This document shows positions 38,301 to 50,961 of a DNA stretch of 64,000 bases, in pieces. Under the pieces are notes generated by a model. That model was not told where the DNA came from and searched no databases. It was given only the letters and a program-made list of their open reading frames with translations. Every line of letters begins with the position of its first letter. Positions within the stretch are counted from its first letter, which is position 1. Made by a program: the position numbers and the translations under genes. The stretch is from Polytrichum commune (lineage: Eukaryota > Streptophyta > Polytrichopsida > Polytrichales > Polytrichaceae). The DNA lies in contig OX485804.1 of assembly GCA_950295325.1 (NCBI GenBank), positions 42,024,429-42,088,428 on the forward strand, read 5' to 3'.

Positions 38301-38530
38301 TGGCTTTTGTACAAGGGTTTGTGAAACTAAAGGAAGATTCTCCACCTGCTTCACTGTAAGCACAAAAATATATAAATAGCTACACAACATATATTACCAC
38401 AACTGTATAATTTCCAGCCCTAGCACACTTTGCACAAGGGTCCTGATTGGAAGTGTATTTGTGGGCACCAACTTCTTGAGGACTTTCCTCAAATGGTGTT
38501 ACATAGGGTTCGTGGCTGAGTTCCACTCAT
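35322..38530. other. Intergenic stretch between the PPR and OAT genes
   Basis: The 3' ends of two convergent genes flank this stretch. No gene recognised. The plus-strand open frames at 36884-37196 follow an acceptor-like 'ttttctag' but resemble nothing I know. Positions 37270-37370 resemble 52240-52345, another dispersed repeat. Confidence 0.55.
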
Positions 38531-41500
38531 CTAATTGGGGCGTCCACAACGTTCACACGCACTTGGCTTTCTTTGTGGGAGGGGTTGGCCAGAATGTAAT
38601 TTCTTCATCCTGGGAATGTCCACCTCGAAGACATCTTGCAATGCCTTGCTTGCCTCTGCAAGTTGTTCTTGCCTGCAAGTTACAAATATAAAGATGAGAA
38701 TCTTGAAGAAACTTGCAAGGACATAAACATTAGTCTATTTTGAATGAGCAATCAACCACAATAGTATATGAATTCATTAATCTCGGGGACGACCAAGATA
38801 ATATAGAAATAGGGTTAAACTACTCATACCCATGGACATGAATCTAGTTGCCACAAATGAAATCGAGTACAAGTAGAGGGAACTCACTTAATTATAAGAG
38901 GGGGTGAGAGTCGAATTATGTTGCCATGAGTAGGCTTGGCTAAAATTCCTCTGTCCTTTAAGCCGATGCATACATCATATGCTGTTACATGTCCCAAACC
39001 TGATGTGCAAAGCTCCACAGCATTTAAAAGTCCACGACCTCGAACTTCCTTGATCATGTGAGGATATGACTCTTGCACAGCACGCAGTTGCTGCCTGAAA
39101 TCCTCTCCCATCTTATCAGCCCTGACAACACAAATCATGTTAGTAGGAAGTCACCAGTTGTCTACTTTAACTTCATTTGGTCCTGTACAGATGTAGAGCA
39201 ACAAGAATTTTTGACAGATTTGTTTATTATAACCATTTGTACCTTTCACAAAGGTTTTCTTCTGTGACAACTTCCAGAGCAGCAATTCCAACAGCACTCG
39301 CCAATGGATTCCCTCCGAAGGTACTGCAACAACGCATAGGAACCAACAGATTGTTATGGGCAGTATGTAATATCAACTTCCGTAGGTAGCAATCGAGAGA
39401 AACAAGTTTGAACTGTAGATTGATCATCTTGACATCTTTAGGGAGATGAGGGTGGAGTCTTGATGTCACACCTGCCATGCTCCCCTGCTTTAATGCACAA
39501 CATGATGTCCTTATCTGCAAGCACAGCGCTGACAGGCAGCACTCCAGCTCCAAGTGCCTTTCCCAGAATCTATACCACCCAGAGAAAAAAGCAACTGTCA
39601 CTTCCCTTGAATAGCTTGTCTCTTCCTATGGACACCCTTTCCATCATACGTTCCTCATCCTATCTGTATGGTTTTTTGGTGACTAATTTGCTAGGTAGCC
39701 AACAAATGCTTCCAATTTCAGAAAAGCACAAAGTGTTGTTGAAGGTTTAGGGACATCCCATAAGTGTGTCTCATCTAGATAGCAGATGAGAACTATCACC
39801 AAAATTAAGTCTAATATTCTGTAAGGCCATGTTAGATCTATAATTATCATATTAAAAAAGATGAAACAACAGACGCGCTCCAATGCACAAGTGAATGTGT
39901 TTGAGATGTGCATGCCGGACAGGCCAGAACTAACCACAACATCAGGTCGTATATCCTCCCAATCACATGCCAGAAGACGCCCAGTGCGCGCTATTCCTGT
40001 TTGAATCTCATCAGCTATCATCAGTACATTATGCTTTGTGCACAGCTCCCTAACTGTCTTCAAATATCCATCAGGAGGCAGTATTACCTGTAAAGGTTTC
40101 GAAGTCAGCATATTCCTTAATGTCAGCAGCTCCTGTTCTACATACACCAAGCTATAGCCTATTTTTATGCTACACTTTCAGTTGACTTGAAAGTTTATTC
40201 ATCCACCATACTCACACCATCCTCTATGAGCATTAAACACTAAGACCATGAAACCACTACGCACTTTAGAATCAAGACATACTCAAGATCATGCTACATA
40301 AATAGGATGTAGGAGCTTCTCTGATTTCAGGACTGATAAGAGTGCTGAAGTGAAGCATATTGAGCACAATATAAAGGAGAGCAAATGTGAAATGCTTACC
40401 CCAGCCTCCCCCTGAATAGGCTCAAACAAAAACGCAGCCACTTTATCCCCATGCTCTGTAAATGTAGATCAGGACCATACATGAATACTCAGCACTGACA
40501 GCTCTTGAATGGATGCTAAGGCACATGAGTCCAATTGACATATATTGCCTCCAGACAAATAACAGGCCCCAACATCAATTCTACTGGATGCCCAAATTCT
40601 CTGAAAGAATCTAACATTCAACAAAGAAGAAAATTGAGTGGCAGGTAATGTGCAGCATACAACCAGCAGCACTGACCTTTGAGAAGTATAGCAAGAGCAT
40701 TGGCATCACCAAAGTCGACCTTCGCATGACCACCAACTGCTGGTCCAAAATCGCGGGTTGCCTCACTATCACAACTCATGGAGATTGCAGCCATAGTTCG
40801 GCCATGGAAACAACCACAACATGAGATTATAATAGCCTGGAATACATGGTAAGCCCAGACTTGCTTAGAAATCAATTTTGAAGAATTTATAATATTGATT
40901 CATGTAAATGAGAAAGGAAATTTATGATATTATACCAGAGCCATGTTAGTCAATTTTGATATGACTAAAATCTTCTGTCCACATCTTTACCTTGAAGATT
41001 GAAGAGTAGGAAAAGTTACCTCATCTTTCGGAATGCCTTTCTTAGTGTAGCCCCATTTGCGGGCCAGTTTGATTGCTGTCTCTACACCCTCTGCACCAGT
41101 GTTCATTGGGAGCATCATATCATACCCAAACATTGATGTCAAGGTCCTTGCAAAGTCTGGAAACTTGTCATTATGAAATGCACGTGAGCTGAGAGTGAGA
41201 CGCTGTGCTTGCTCCACAAGTGCATTGATGATTTTCTGATTACCATGTCCCTGTCATTCCACCATACAAAATTTTGATATTAGCAGAGATGTCTCAAAAA
41301 TCACTCATTTTTTAGATTTTGTCAATACCCTGTACAAACACTACACACACTTGAACCCAATGTAATTGAACATTTTGATATCATTGGAGATCTTTGGGCA
41401 GATTTACAGGATGAACCTTTTCAATTTCTTACTAAATGTACAACGCCCTTGACTCCTTCCTACTTTCCTCTTGAAATGAATCCAATAATTAGTATTGAGA

Positions 41501-42416
41501 CATGTGCAGATAAACTGTTCCCAAGGTGCTTTCGGCAAATCAGAGAGCACGATGTCAAAAAAAGGAAGTACCTGGTTGACAGCAGAATATGCCGAAAGGA
41601 AATCCAAGTACTTGCGGCCTTCTGGATCCCAAACCTCCACATCTTTCGCTTTTGCAAAGACAACTGGAACGGGATGATAACTGTGACATTTACAGAATTG
41701 TTTTTATTAATACCTCGATGCTTTAAAACTAGCTCGGAAAGCGACACTCTATCCCGTAATGCACAGTGCTCTTTGTGCAGTTTTACAAGGCAGAACACTC
41801 CAAGCAGACATCCAATAGACATATATATACACAAAACATCAGATTGGATTATGAACATAATGACAACAGCAATGAGATAAATACACGGGTAAGGCCCAAA
41901 AATTCTCTAAATGGGCAAGCACCGAAAAGAGGAGCACAAAGAAACTCCTGATGGAAAATCCATGCGATTATCAAAATAGCATAGTCCCATGGTTGAATTT
42001 GAGGTCAATTTTGGGTGAAAACATTAACAACGAAAGTGGATGACTCTCGTTATTGTTGGAAAGGGCCAATGTCACGTCGCTAATAGGTACTACTACTTTA
42101 AGAACCAAGAGTAATTGGAAAGGAAAGCTTGAGACAAATCAAAAGGAATGTTCCGAACAGGATAATGAAGGTACGCCAGTCATCGACATAGGAAGGTAGT
42201 CACTCACTTGTGGGCGCTAAATTTGTGCTCTGCCTCGATGAGATTTGCCGAAGATGGCTCAGATGCTGGAAGATCAGAGGAATTTGCTCTGTGTGCGACT
42301 GTTTCTGTGCTGGCAGATAGATTGCGGGTTTGGAGGAAAAAGGAGGTGTTGACCCTGCAGCGCGAGGCAATCCCACGCAGGGCTGCCTTTTGTAACATCC
42401 GAGCTTTGGATGTCAT
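38531..42416 (-). CDS. OAT: Ornithine aminotransferase, mitochondrial, 10 exons
   Basis: Minus-strand exons: 42416-42208, 41680-41572, 41250-41020, 40836-40677, 40455-40400, 40087-39935, 39569-39472, 39323-39243, 39121-38888, 38672-38531. Phases are consistent and give 490 residues. This PLP enzyme converts L-ornithine plus 2-oxoglutarate to glutamate-5-semialdehyde plus glutamate in the mitochondrial matrix, linking arginine breakdown to proline and glutamate. The first 40 residues are Arg-rich with few acids, a targeting peptide. Family landmarks: [96 protein letters not shown] with the PLP lysine at about residue 310, [23 protein letters not shown] and a C-terminal CERCGRPN. The length is usual for plant OAT. 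The start is the first in-frame ATG. All catalytic motifs look intact. Confidence 0.97.
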
Positions 42417-42739
42417 GCTTTCTTGAATATATACACGCTTCAACTTCTTAGGTTGCCTGTTTCATGGACGTCTCTCCTCGTGCTCCTATACTCTATCCCC
42501 GCGTTGACTCCAAGGTTAGCTCGGCCTTCTTCAAAACCCGGATTGATTCGTGAAGCGAGTTGAGGTTGTGTACATACCTACAGTATATACTGTTTCTTCT
42601 CCTGGACCGCCAAGCACATTATTTTTTTCAATTCTTTAGCTCGAGTTCCTCCTCGCAAGGGACAACCAATTCTGACGTGACATAGAAGCTGTCTGCGCAA
42701 CTGTTCCAAAACTTCTCTCCAGAACCTCAGTGCAAAACT

Positions 42740-44060
42740 ATCAATGCAATATTCCTCCTCCACCTATCCTCTGCCTTATAGCATTATCTTTCTTCCTGAA
42801 CTTGAATGCAGAATACCTTCTTAGCCAAAGTGCCTCATGGATATCTCACCTGCCACGTAATCCTTGATCCAGCTTCGAAGCTTGAACCTCCTTATAAAAA
42901 GGAGAGGATGATTGCGATGTACCAGAGAATCAGAACATCTGCGTGATCAATCGAACCAATACTTCTGTTCTCAATCTGCATAGATCTGCTCCTCCACGCA
43001 ATCCTCGTTTCAGCTTCCAAGCTCTTTGCACTTCGTTCTGCAGAACGCCAGCAGATTGCGGTGTGTCAAACAATCAGAAGAAAAAACATCCGCGAGCAAT
43101 CAATGCATTATTCCTCCTGCTTCACCTATCCTCTGCTTCCTTGCAATGCTTCTCAATCAGCACGCACAACTGGCGGAGTGTCTCACGAACGTCTCACCTT
43201 CTGCTGTCCATGCAATACCCGTTTCGGCTTCGACGCCCTTGGACTTCCTTCTGGAAAAAGGGAAGAGAATGTGCAGTATCAAAGAATAAGAACAATTCCG
43301 TCATCAATCAATGCAATATTCCTCCCCTCCCTCTATGCTCTGCTCCAGCCTTTAAGCTTCGTTACAGAGAGGAGCAACAGATTGCGAATCAGAACAAATA
43401 CATGTTTCTTAAACCTGGAAAGTTACAGAATTTCCCCGGCCTCTTAGGCCAACCATCACGGATGTCTCACCTGCTGCTCCTCCACGCAATCCTCGGAAGC
43501 TCTTTGAACTTCCTTTGAATGAGTGCGGGAAATCAATGCAATATCCCTCCCCTTCCAATATCCTCTGCTTCAGCTTGAGAGCTCTTTAAGCTGCCTTACA
43601 AAAAAGAGCAACAAATTGCGAGGTATAAGAATCATCAGAAACATTTGCATGCTCATCAATCCATACAAAACTATACTCGTCTTCTTGAACCTGAATAAGT
43701 TACAGATTTTCCCCTGGCTTCTTAGGCCGAGTGTCAAGGGCATCTCCCCTGTTGCCCCCCCACGCAATCCAAGGAAGCTCTCTGAAGTTCCTTTGAGAGA
43801 GTGCGGGCAATCAAATACAGTATTCCTCCTTACAAGATATATGCGAGGTATCAGAATTAGAACATTTGCATGCTAAAACCATGCAATACAATACACAATC
43901 GCCTTTAAAATCCTGAATAAGTGACGGATTTCCCCCGGCTTCTCATAAGGCCGAGTGTCGCGGATGTGTCACCTTTTGCTCCTCCACGCAACAATCCTCG
44001 GAAGCTCTTTGAACTTCCTTGGAGACAGTTAGTGCGGGCAATTCTGTGAGAGATCGATGC
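42740..44060. repeat. Degenerate repeat array upstream of OAT
   Basis: About six diverged units occur around 42840, 42980, 43180, 43455, 43740 and 43960. Each contains 'ggccgagtgtc', 'gtctcacctgctgctcc', 'tccacgcaatcctcggaagc' and 'tctttgaacttcctt'. Linking parts share 'agagcaacagattgcg', 'atcagaa.aagaacat' and 'caatgcaatattcctcc'. Units are 140-290 bp. It begins about 320 bp before the OAT start codon. Several open frames of 60-190 codons here are by-products of the repeated sequence. Confidence 0.8.
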
Positions 44061-44569
44061 TTCTCCTCGGCCTCTCGAATCATGTGAACTATGAAATGCG
44101 AAGAGCAATTAGGGTTGTAGGCTTCGTGAATGATGGCTCGAGAAGCAAGCATTGAGCACGGAGCATCAACTTGCACTTTGTTGCATCGCGTTATTACTTA
44201 TGTAAGCACAGATTTCTTACGATTATGTGTTCGCGGTCTCGCTTATCCATCCACTCAGCTGACCCCACACACATAATACATTGAGTCATGATGCTCCGCA
44301 CATTTTCCCCGCCGCCTTCAAAATTCTATTTAACAATTCCTTTCTCCAAATTCCACTCCACCATAGGTGTTACCTTAACTTACTAGGTCCGATCATTGAC
44401 ATGCATCAAATCCATCTTTGAGATTTTCGCAATTCAAGTTTAAGTATCGCATTCTAAACGGACACTGATTATATAATCAGCAAGTGCATAGTGCTCTGTT
44501 TTCTAAAACAAATCCTTGTACCCGAAATTACTGAGCTGGGTGAGAAGAAAGAGCCTATATCGTTAGGGT

Positions 44570-44690
44570 CAAGCCTACTTAACTATAGTTAGAGCCTTTT
44601 TACTGTGGTTAGATCCTATTTTACTATGGTTAGAGCCCAGTTAAACAAGGTAGGAGCCTATATACTTAGGGTAGAGCCTATTTAACTGGA
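44570..44690 (+). repeat. Minisatellite of about 25 bp units
   Basis: Five to six imperfect units of the type 'ttaactatggttagagcct'. Two or three related units recur at 47265-47320, on the far side of the inverted-repeat structure. Confidence 0.75.
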
Positions 44691-44694
44691 GAGA

Positions 44695-47251
44695 GGGAAT
44701 TATTGTATACAAGCGTACCTCTTATTAATCCAACATAAAAGTGTGCAGCCCGGATGTGGTTGTTTTTAATTGATTTGTCACTGGAATTAGCTTTTAAGAC
44801 TCCATACTCGGGTGGGTCACTCTATAAGATTTTTGTGCATCATGTGCTGCGGAGGGGTGTTTGTTTAAGGGTTGTTTACCTCCAAGGTACAAATTATGAG
44901 CTCCCTATAATTACTTAATTCTCTAAAATGGCTTATTTTTTGGCACCCTATCATTACTTATACTACTCATGTCATTGCATTTTTTTGTAGTCTACATTCC
45001 TTTTAATTTTTTAAATAAAAGTTAACTTAAAAGTGCATGCAATGTAAAAGTGGTGGGAAAAAGCATGGCAACAAAAAGGCATAAGGCATACATACCATTG
45101 CAAAAAGTAAGAGCAATGACTTATCATACAGGTGAAAGGCTTGTGCTTCTCAAAACAAATTTTAACTTGTGCAAAATATGTGTGGGGCCATTCACAATTG
45201 GGGTACTACTTTTGGGACAAAGGAATTAAGGACTCTGTTGCATTGGATCTCGGCATTTATTATGATTTACTATTATTTGATTAATAAATTTTAAATAAAT
45301 AAGTAGATAGGTCATAGGACTTATCAAGAAAGATACCGTAGTTTAATAGCAGGTTCGGCACAAAATAATTCTAAAAATAGATGCCTAAATGTTGGAATAT
45401 TATTGGCATTTTTTGCCCAATATAAAATTAATTATTTTTCAAAATTGCCAAAAAGTAAGAAATTTTTACTTCTCACTAGAGTTTTACTTACAGTGGAAGC
45501 ATATGTGAATTTTGAAGGAGAGAAGGTGCTCATTTTGTAATAAGCTCACTTACATTAGTCCACAAAGAATATGGGTTAAGAAGTAGAAAGACTCTAGGTG
45601 AGGCTTTTCAAATGTGTTGTACACAAATTTTTGGAGTCCAATTGAGCATAGAAGATGAAGTTTTATAGAATTTTGTCCAACTAACAAAAGTTGAGAAATC
45701 AATCCTTCTTCCACCTCCAACAAGTTTTGTGTCAAAATAAGTCTTTATGCAAAAGATATGGACAAAACATTGCAGCCGTGTAAAGATCACAAAATTAAAA
45801 TGCGTTCATAACAGTTTTTCGGAGCTCATTTGTGCATAGAAGATCAACTTTTTTGGAATTTTGTTGTTCTAAGAAAAGTTTAGAAATCAAGTAATCTTTC
45901 ACCTCCAACAAATTTTATGTCATTTGAAGACTCCATTCAAAAGTTATGCGTGTTATAAAAATGAAGTCTAACTAGGTGCTTCACCTCAAAGTTTACATAT
46001 CCCATATGCATTGTTGAACACAACTCCACTCTACTTGCATAAAGCACAGAGCATTCTCAACTCTTCACTCACATCTTACTTGTCATTCAATGCAAGAGAG
46101 ATGTTCAAGATATAAGCTTAGATAGAAAATTTAAAATGAATTTAAGCTGAATTTTTAAAAATTAAAGAAGAAAATTGCCGAAAATGTGAATATACTATTT
46201 TTAGGTGCCGAACCTACTTTTTCAACTTTAATTAAATATTAGGCAGCAAGTTGCCGAACCTGCTAGTAAACTACGGTATTATTGATTATTAAATAATCAC
46301 CAATAATAGATAAATCCTTTATGAAATGAGTAGATAGGTCATACGACTTGTTTGGGCCACATCAATAGCAATTTCATCATTGGAATGTACTGTACATCAG
46401 AGGTGAATTATTTCTTGGTTTCCATCATAGTACCTTGGTGTAAGTGTCATGTGTCCATTCATGTATATTTTTTATGTCCAATTCTAATACTAAACATTTT
46501 TTTTTCATGTAGCCATGTTTGGTGTCATATGTAAAGCTATACAATTGGTATGCAATACATTTTTAGTTCTATTGGTACACAATCGAACGATAATTGTGAC
46601 GAAAAAATTTGGGATCATTTCAGTTAATTTTTGTTGTCATTTTCATTCCTTAATCCTGAGGTCAACAATTTTGACATCACCCATGGATGTCCGTTAAGGA
46701 ATCAAAATGACATCTTAGATAATCCTATTCCCTGTAAATTAACTTTGTCGGTGTACTCAGTATGAAATATTAAATGTAGGTATGATCCAAAATATGCTCC
46801 ATAATACAAATCTAAGCACACCAACTATGTAAAGTTATCTAATTTAGTCTTTCAACCGTCAGACACCCAGAAGTAGTACCCCGATCGTGAATGCCCATGT
46901 GTATCATTAACCACATCATGGAAGAACAAGTGTGATAACATGATACATCCTAGGATCCTTATTTCCCATCCCTATATTACTTTTACAAAAAAGATATCCC
47001 ACATTTTAAACTTATCTACCTTCCTTGTAATGGGGTTGTCTACTTTTAGTGGACCCTTCATTATTATGTCAAATGAATTTAATCCCCCTTATATTATGTT
47101 GCACATCATTTCCAAATTGCACTAAGTGAACTACCTGGGACCCCATATCAATCTACCCAAGCTCATTCCAGATGTTATGGTGACTGGTCAATAATGGATT
47201 GAATGTTTATGTTGGATGGATGAGAGGTACACTTGTATACAATAAATTCCC
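44695..47251. mobile_element. Candidate inverted-repeat element enclosing a second element
   Basis: 44695-44731 and 47214-47251 are inverted copies of each other at about 85 percent over 37 bp ('gggaattattgtatacaag' against 'cttgtatacaataaattccc'). Both are bordered by 'aactatagttagagc' minisatellite units. The 2.5 kb interior holds the element at 45334-46278 and no recognised gene. It may be a non-autonomous DNA element with a nested insertion. Confidence 0.45.
45334..46278. mobile_element. 945 bp inverted-repeat element with 27 bp ends
   Basis: The ends at 45334-45360 and 46252-46278 are inverted copies with one mismatch, beginning TACCGTAGTTTA and ending AGCAGGTTCGGCA. An inner copy of the GGTGCCGAACCTAC motif lies at 46204. 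The interior has an imperfect direct duplication (about 45620-45750 and 45815-45940; 'agcatagaagatgaa', 'cacctccaacaa'). If TA is the duplicated target the element proper starts CCGTAG. A 24 bp direct repeat, 'agtagataggtcata.gactt', lies outside both ends (45302 and 46328). Confidence 0.75.
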
Positions 47252-47764
47252 TGTCTCGTATATAACTATAGTTAGAGCTTAGTTAACCTTGAAGGTAAGA
47301 GCCTACATAATTAAGGTTAGAGCACAAAATCACACACCAACTCTTGCAAGAAGGAAAGATGTTGAAAATATGACGTGTCATGTTCAAATGATAGAGATGC
47401 CATGATTTTGCATTTAGTTCGTTTCTAAGTCAAGGTTCAATTTTTTTTCGTGTATTCATCTTCACAACTCCAAGATTTTGGTTGTTTTGGATCATTGGCA
47501 AACTAGGGTCATTGTTACAACACTACTTTGTCATTCTAGAACAAATTTTGGAATGATTCATAATTGATTGTGTATGAACCATGGGGAGTTGCCTCTTGCC
47601 AACTTTAAAATGTTAATTGGTGTTTCACAACTCAAAACGATAACAATCATGCTCTTTGTTCTCATTGCTAGGCTTAATTTTACGGAGACAAGTTTGAATT
47701 GTGACGATTGTGGTATTCTTTGATCGGTGCGAGATTAATGTGCTCAACAATAACATATATTTGT

Positions 47765-47947
47765 GGTCTGAGATGACCTTAAACTACCGGATGATGGTGG
47801 AGAGATACCCAAATCTCAAGGAAGAGGTTGGCGGTTCGAATCCCGGCTGTGAAATCTCCTCTCTACTTTACGGAAAACTTGCCAGGTGGTGAATTGCCTC
47901 CTGTGCTTTGGCGTTGGCATGTTGGCCTTCTGTCTCAAATAAAATAA
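47765..47947 (+). mobile_element. tRNA-type SINE, copy 3, with perfect target-site duplication
   Basis: 183 bp, starting GGTCTGAGATGACC and containing box B GGTTCGAATCC. It ends in an A/T-rich tail and is flanked by the exact 16 bp direct repeat AATAACATATATTTGT (47749-47764 and 47948-47963). It is highly similar to copy 2. Confidence 0.95.
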
Positions 47948-48708
47948 AATAACATATATTTGTCATCATAGGATCGGTTGTGTCACCATTTAGGCAACTA
48001 CAAAGCACCTAAGAATACATAGACATGTGACTCACATAACTTCCTTATTGTAGTGGAGGTGACGATAAATATCTTAACTTAGTCACCAAGTCATGAAAAC
48101 ACCTCATGGCGGTGTATTTACGATCATCTTCAAATGATGTGTATTTATTTATTCATTTTACTACTAATAATAAAATTCCTTTACAAATCTCAAAATTTTA
48201 AAAAACTTATAGATGAAACCAAAAAATAAGGTATGCAAACAAGGATTTGCTACTAATAATCATAAGCCGCTACTATTGAAAAAACTAACATATCAATGTA
48301 TTCTACAAATAAGCCACTACAACATATTTATACTCATGTGATAGAACCCTAATATAAGGCGTTTGATCTATTTTTGGCCATAGGGTGCACCTCTAATTTG
48401 TGATGTAACCATGTAATGCAACATAAATTGTAATGTCTATCAATAAGAGAGAGGGAAAATAAGAAACATGATCCACCCAACCTTGAGCTTCATATACTCG
48501 TAGGAACTAAGAGTTGAAGCTCCCCTCAACTAGTCCTCAAGAATATAATTAATTGGAACTCCCTCCTACACCTTTTTCAAGTCTTAATTATCCCAACATA
48601 ATCACTAAATATTGTATCATGGTGTTCAGGAACTAGAAAAAGACCTACTTATTGACCCTTGGAAGCACAAATTTACTAAATGAGCACGGTTTTAGGATAT
48701 ATATATGG

Positions 48709-49310
48709 GTGCAAGCACGGTAAAGTGGATAGCTCCTGATCCTTACCTAGTGTTAAGTGAAAGTGATTCAACTTTATGTACTAACTTTGAATTTTGTGAA
48801 GAGAAAATACCATAGAATTTTAAAAACATATTGACCTACAAAGCCAAGCAATTTATGATGACAAAAAAAAAAATCCAAGAAAAATCTACATATTTTAGAA
48901 GACGGTGCAAGTGGTGTGCACGTAGGTGATATTGAATAAGTGATTTTCTAAAATTTGTTTAAAGTACGATAAAATTACATTAAATTGATGGTTTTCTGCA
49001 AAGGTTTGTGATGATGTTGTCAAATAAATAATGAATTCAAGGAATATGAAAGAAAATTCCAACTTCAAAACAATTAAGGTCATGAAATCTACGTCCAAAA
49101 CCACACTCAATCATTTGCTTTTGAGCATCACTTTTGATGCTAAGTATTGAAGATCTCAACTTGATATTCTACATTTAACACAACAATAGAGGTCATCATA
49201 AAAAATCCAAATTAAATGATGCTTTGCTACTACTTTTAGGCCTTTGACCAAAAAGATCATGGTTTTAGTATACCAGAGCACTTTTTTGGTCCACTTTACC
49301 ATTCTTGCAC
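48709..49310. mobile_element. 600 bp inverted-repeat element (MITE-like)
   Basis: The left end GTGCAAGCACGGTAAAGTGG and the inverted right end at 49290-49310 match at about 18 of 20 positions. TA-rich sequence of the form 'gatatatatat' lies just outside both ends and could be a target duplication or a simple repeat. No coding content. Confidence 0.55.
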
Positions 49311-50574
49311 ACACATAGATATATATATACATGTGTGTGTGTGTGTTCTAAAATTAGTAATAGGCATTTATTCAATTTTAAAGTACTCACATTTTAATTA
49401 AACAAGAATGAAGGAAGCCTATTACCATGGATACTACTAAAATTATCAGTCCATTGTTGATTTGTATTATAACATTCCACACCAATACATATCACTCACT
49501 ACAAATCTCAAACATGCAGTCGAACACAACACTTGAAATAATACTCACACTTTATACCACTTGCAAGTTCAAGTAGCTACATGATCTTGTTTTTGGAGTA
49601 TGTTGGAGAATGAGTGAATTTGTCATTGTTGTAATTCACCTTGCACAAAATTCTAAATACATAATAAAGATGTTTGCAACACACCCATTTCCCTTTATTT
49701 CCCAAAGATGGAAATGATATTTTTTGTAAAGTTAGGGCATGTATAATATGGTAAGTTGCCAATTGTGATACGGTATGCAATATCCTCTTTGAAAACGATG
49801 TTAATTAACACTCCAAATCTTGAATATGAAATGGTAGTGACTCCAACCATATAGTAACTGTCAATGAATCCGACAATCTTCCGACTCGGGGGGGGCACTC
49901 CCTTGTATATTTTGCATACACCTACGATAATGACCTATTAAAATGGGGGCTATTTACCTATGAGAAAGGATTATAAGGGATGCTAATTTTTGAAATAATG
50001 GTAAATTGTTGTGATTATTTGCACCCTATTGGTAATTATAAATTCTTGGATGGTTGATTTTATGGTACCCTATATTACTTATATGTATTTTTTTCCCCTG
50101 ATTGCCCCCATTCCTTAAAGTGTATGATACAGTAGAATTCTTGTTAGAAGCACATGTGCAGAGTAAGAGAAACAAACATTTACTAGGGTTTAGGGTTTAG
50201 GGTCACACTGAAGTCCGGGCAAAGCAAAACACTAAACAATAACAACAAAAGATTGCAATTACATGTCATTAAGCAACACGAGCCAACGAATAAAAGTTGT
50301 GTTGGATAACACAGTTAGAAACCTTGAGGTCTTAGGGAATAGGCCATCCACATGTGTCTCAAAGTCACTTTTACAAGGTTTGCATAATCCCTACAATTGA
50401 TGCCTTGATCTTCCAATCCTACACATTGGAGGAAAATCCCACGCCATGCAAGCAAAATCCACCTAAACTAGCTAGGCTACCATTTACACATGTGGGAGAT
50501 ATGAGGGTACTCGAACTAAAATGACTACTACAGATTTCAAGGTATAATAATGATCATTCAGCCCTTTTTCCAAA

Positions 50575-50961
50575 TTATATCTCCACATGTGTGAGATAGT
50601 ACAAATTTAGCAGGTTTTGTTTTTTATTTGAAATGAACTCACTCAATGAGTTTGCATCTACCTCATCTAAGGTGTAGATTTTGCTAGTTGATTCATACAG
50701 TAGAGACGCAGTTGAGATAATAGCATCCACATCAACCCACACACAGCCACTCTCAACATACTTATATTTGTTGAGACCCGGCTGTTTTTTGAACCAATGG
50801 AGGTAAGCCATAGCAGTTGGGAAGAGCGTTTCTCTATTTCCGTTTTGGACTGCACGTTTCATCAAGTCAATGGGTTGCCAACAATTGCCCCACTTAGTAC
50901 CAACCTTCACCCTTATCTTTTGAACCCTTCCTATATAGAACATGCCATATTTTGGTGGCAA
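50575..50961 (-). pseudogene. Coding-like segment, copy B of a dispersed repeat
   Basis: An open frame of 128 codons on the minus strand with landmarks VGTKWGNCWQPIDLMKRAVQ, KYKYVESGCVWVDVD and DEVDANSLSEF. It resembles the remnant at 230-545, which lacks an intact frame. Downstream 50990-51200 also matches 1290-1440, including 'atataatcatgt' and 'acaaattttac'. The family is not recognised. Two copies with related flanks favour a transposable element or a duplicated gene fragment. Confidence 0.45.

Noticed and set aside
42943-43518. 191-codon open frame upstream of OAT
   Set aside because: It lies in the degenerate repeat array and overlaps long open frames in other phases; the content is repeat, not protein-like.
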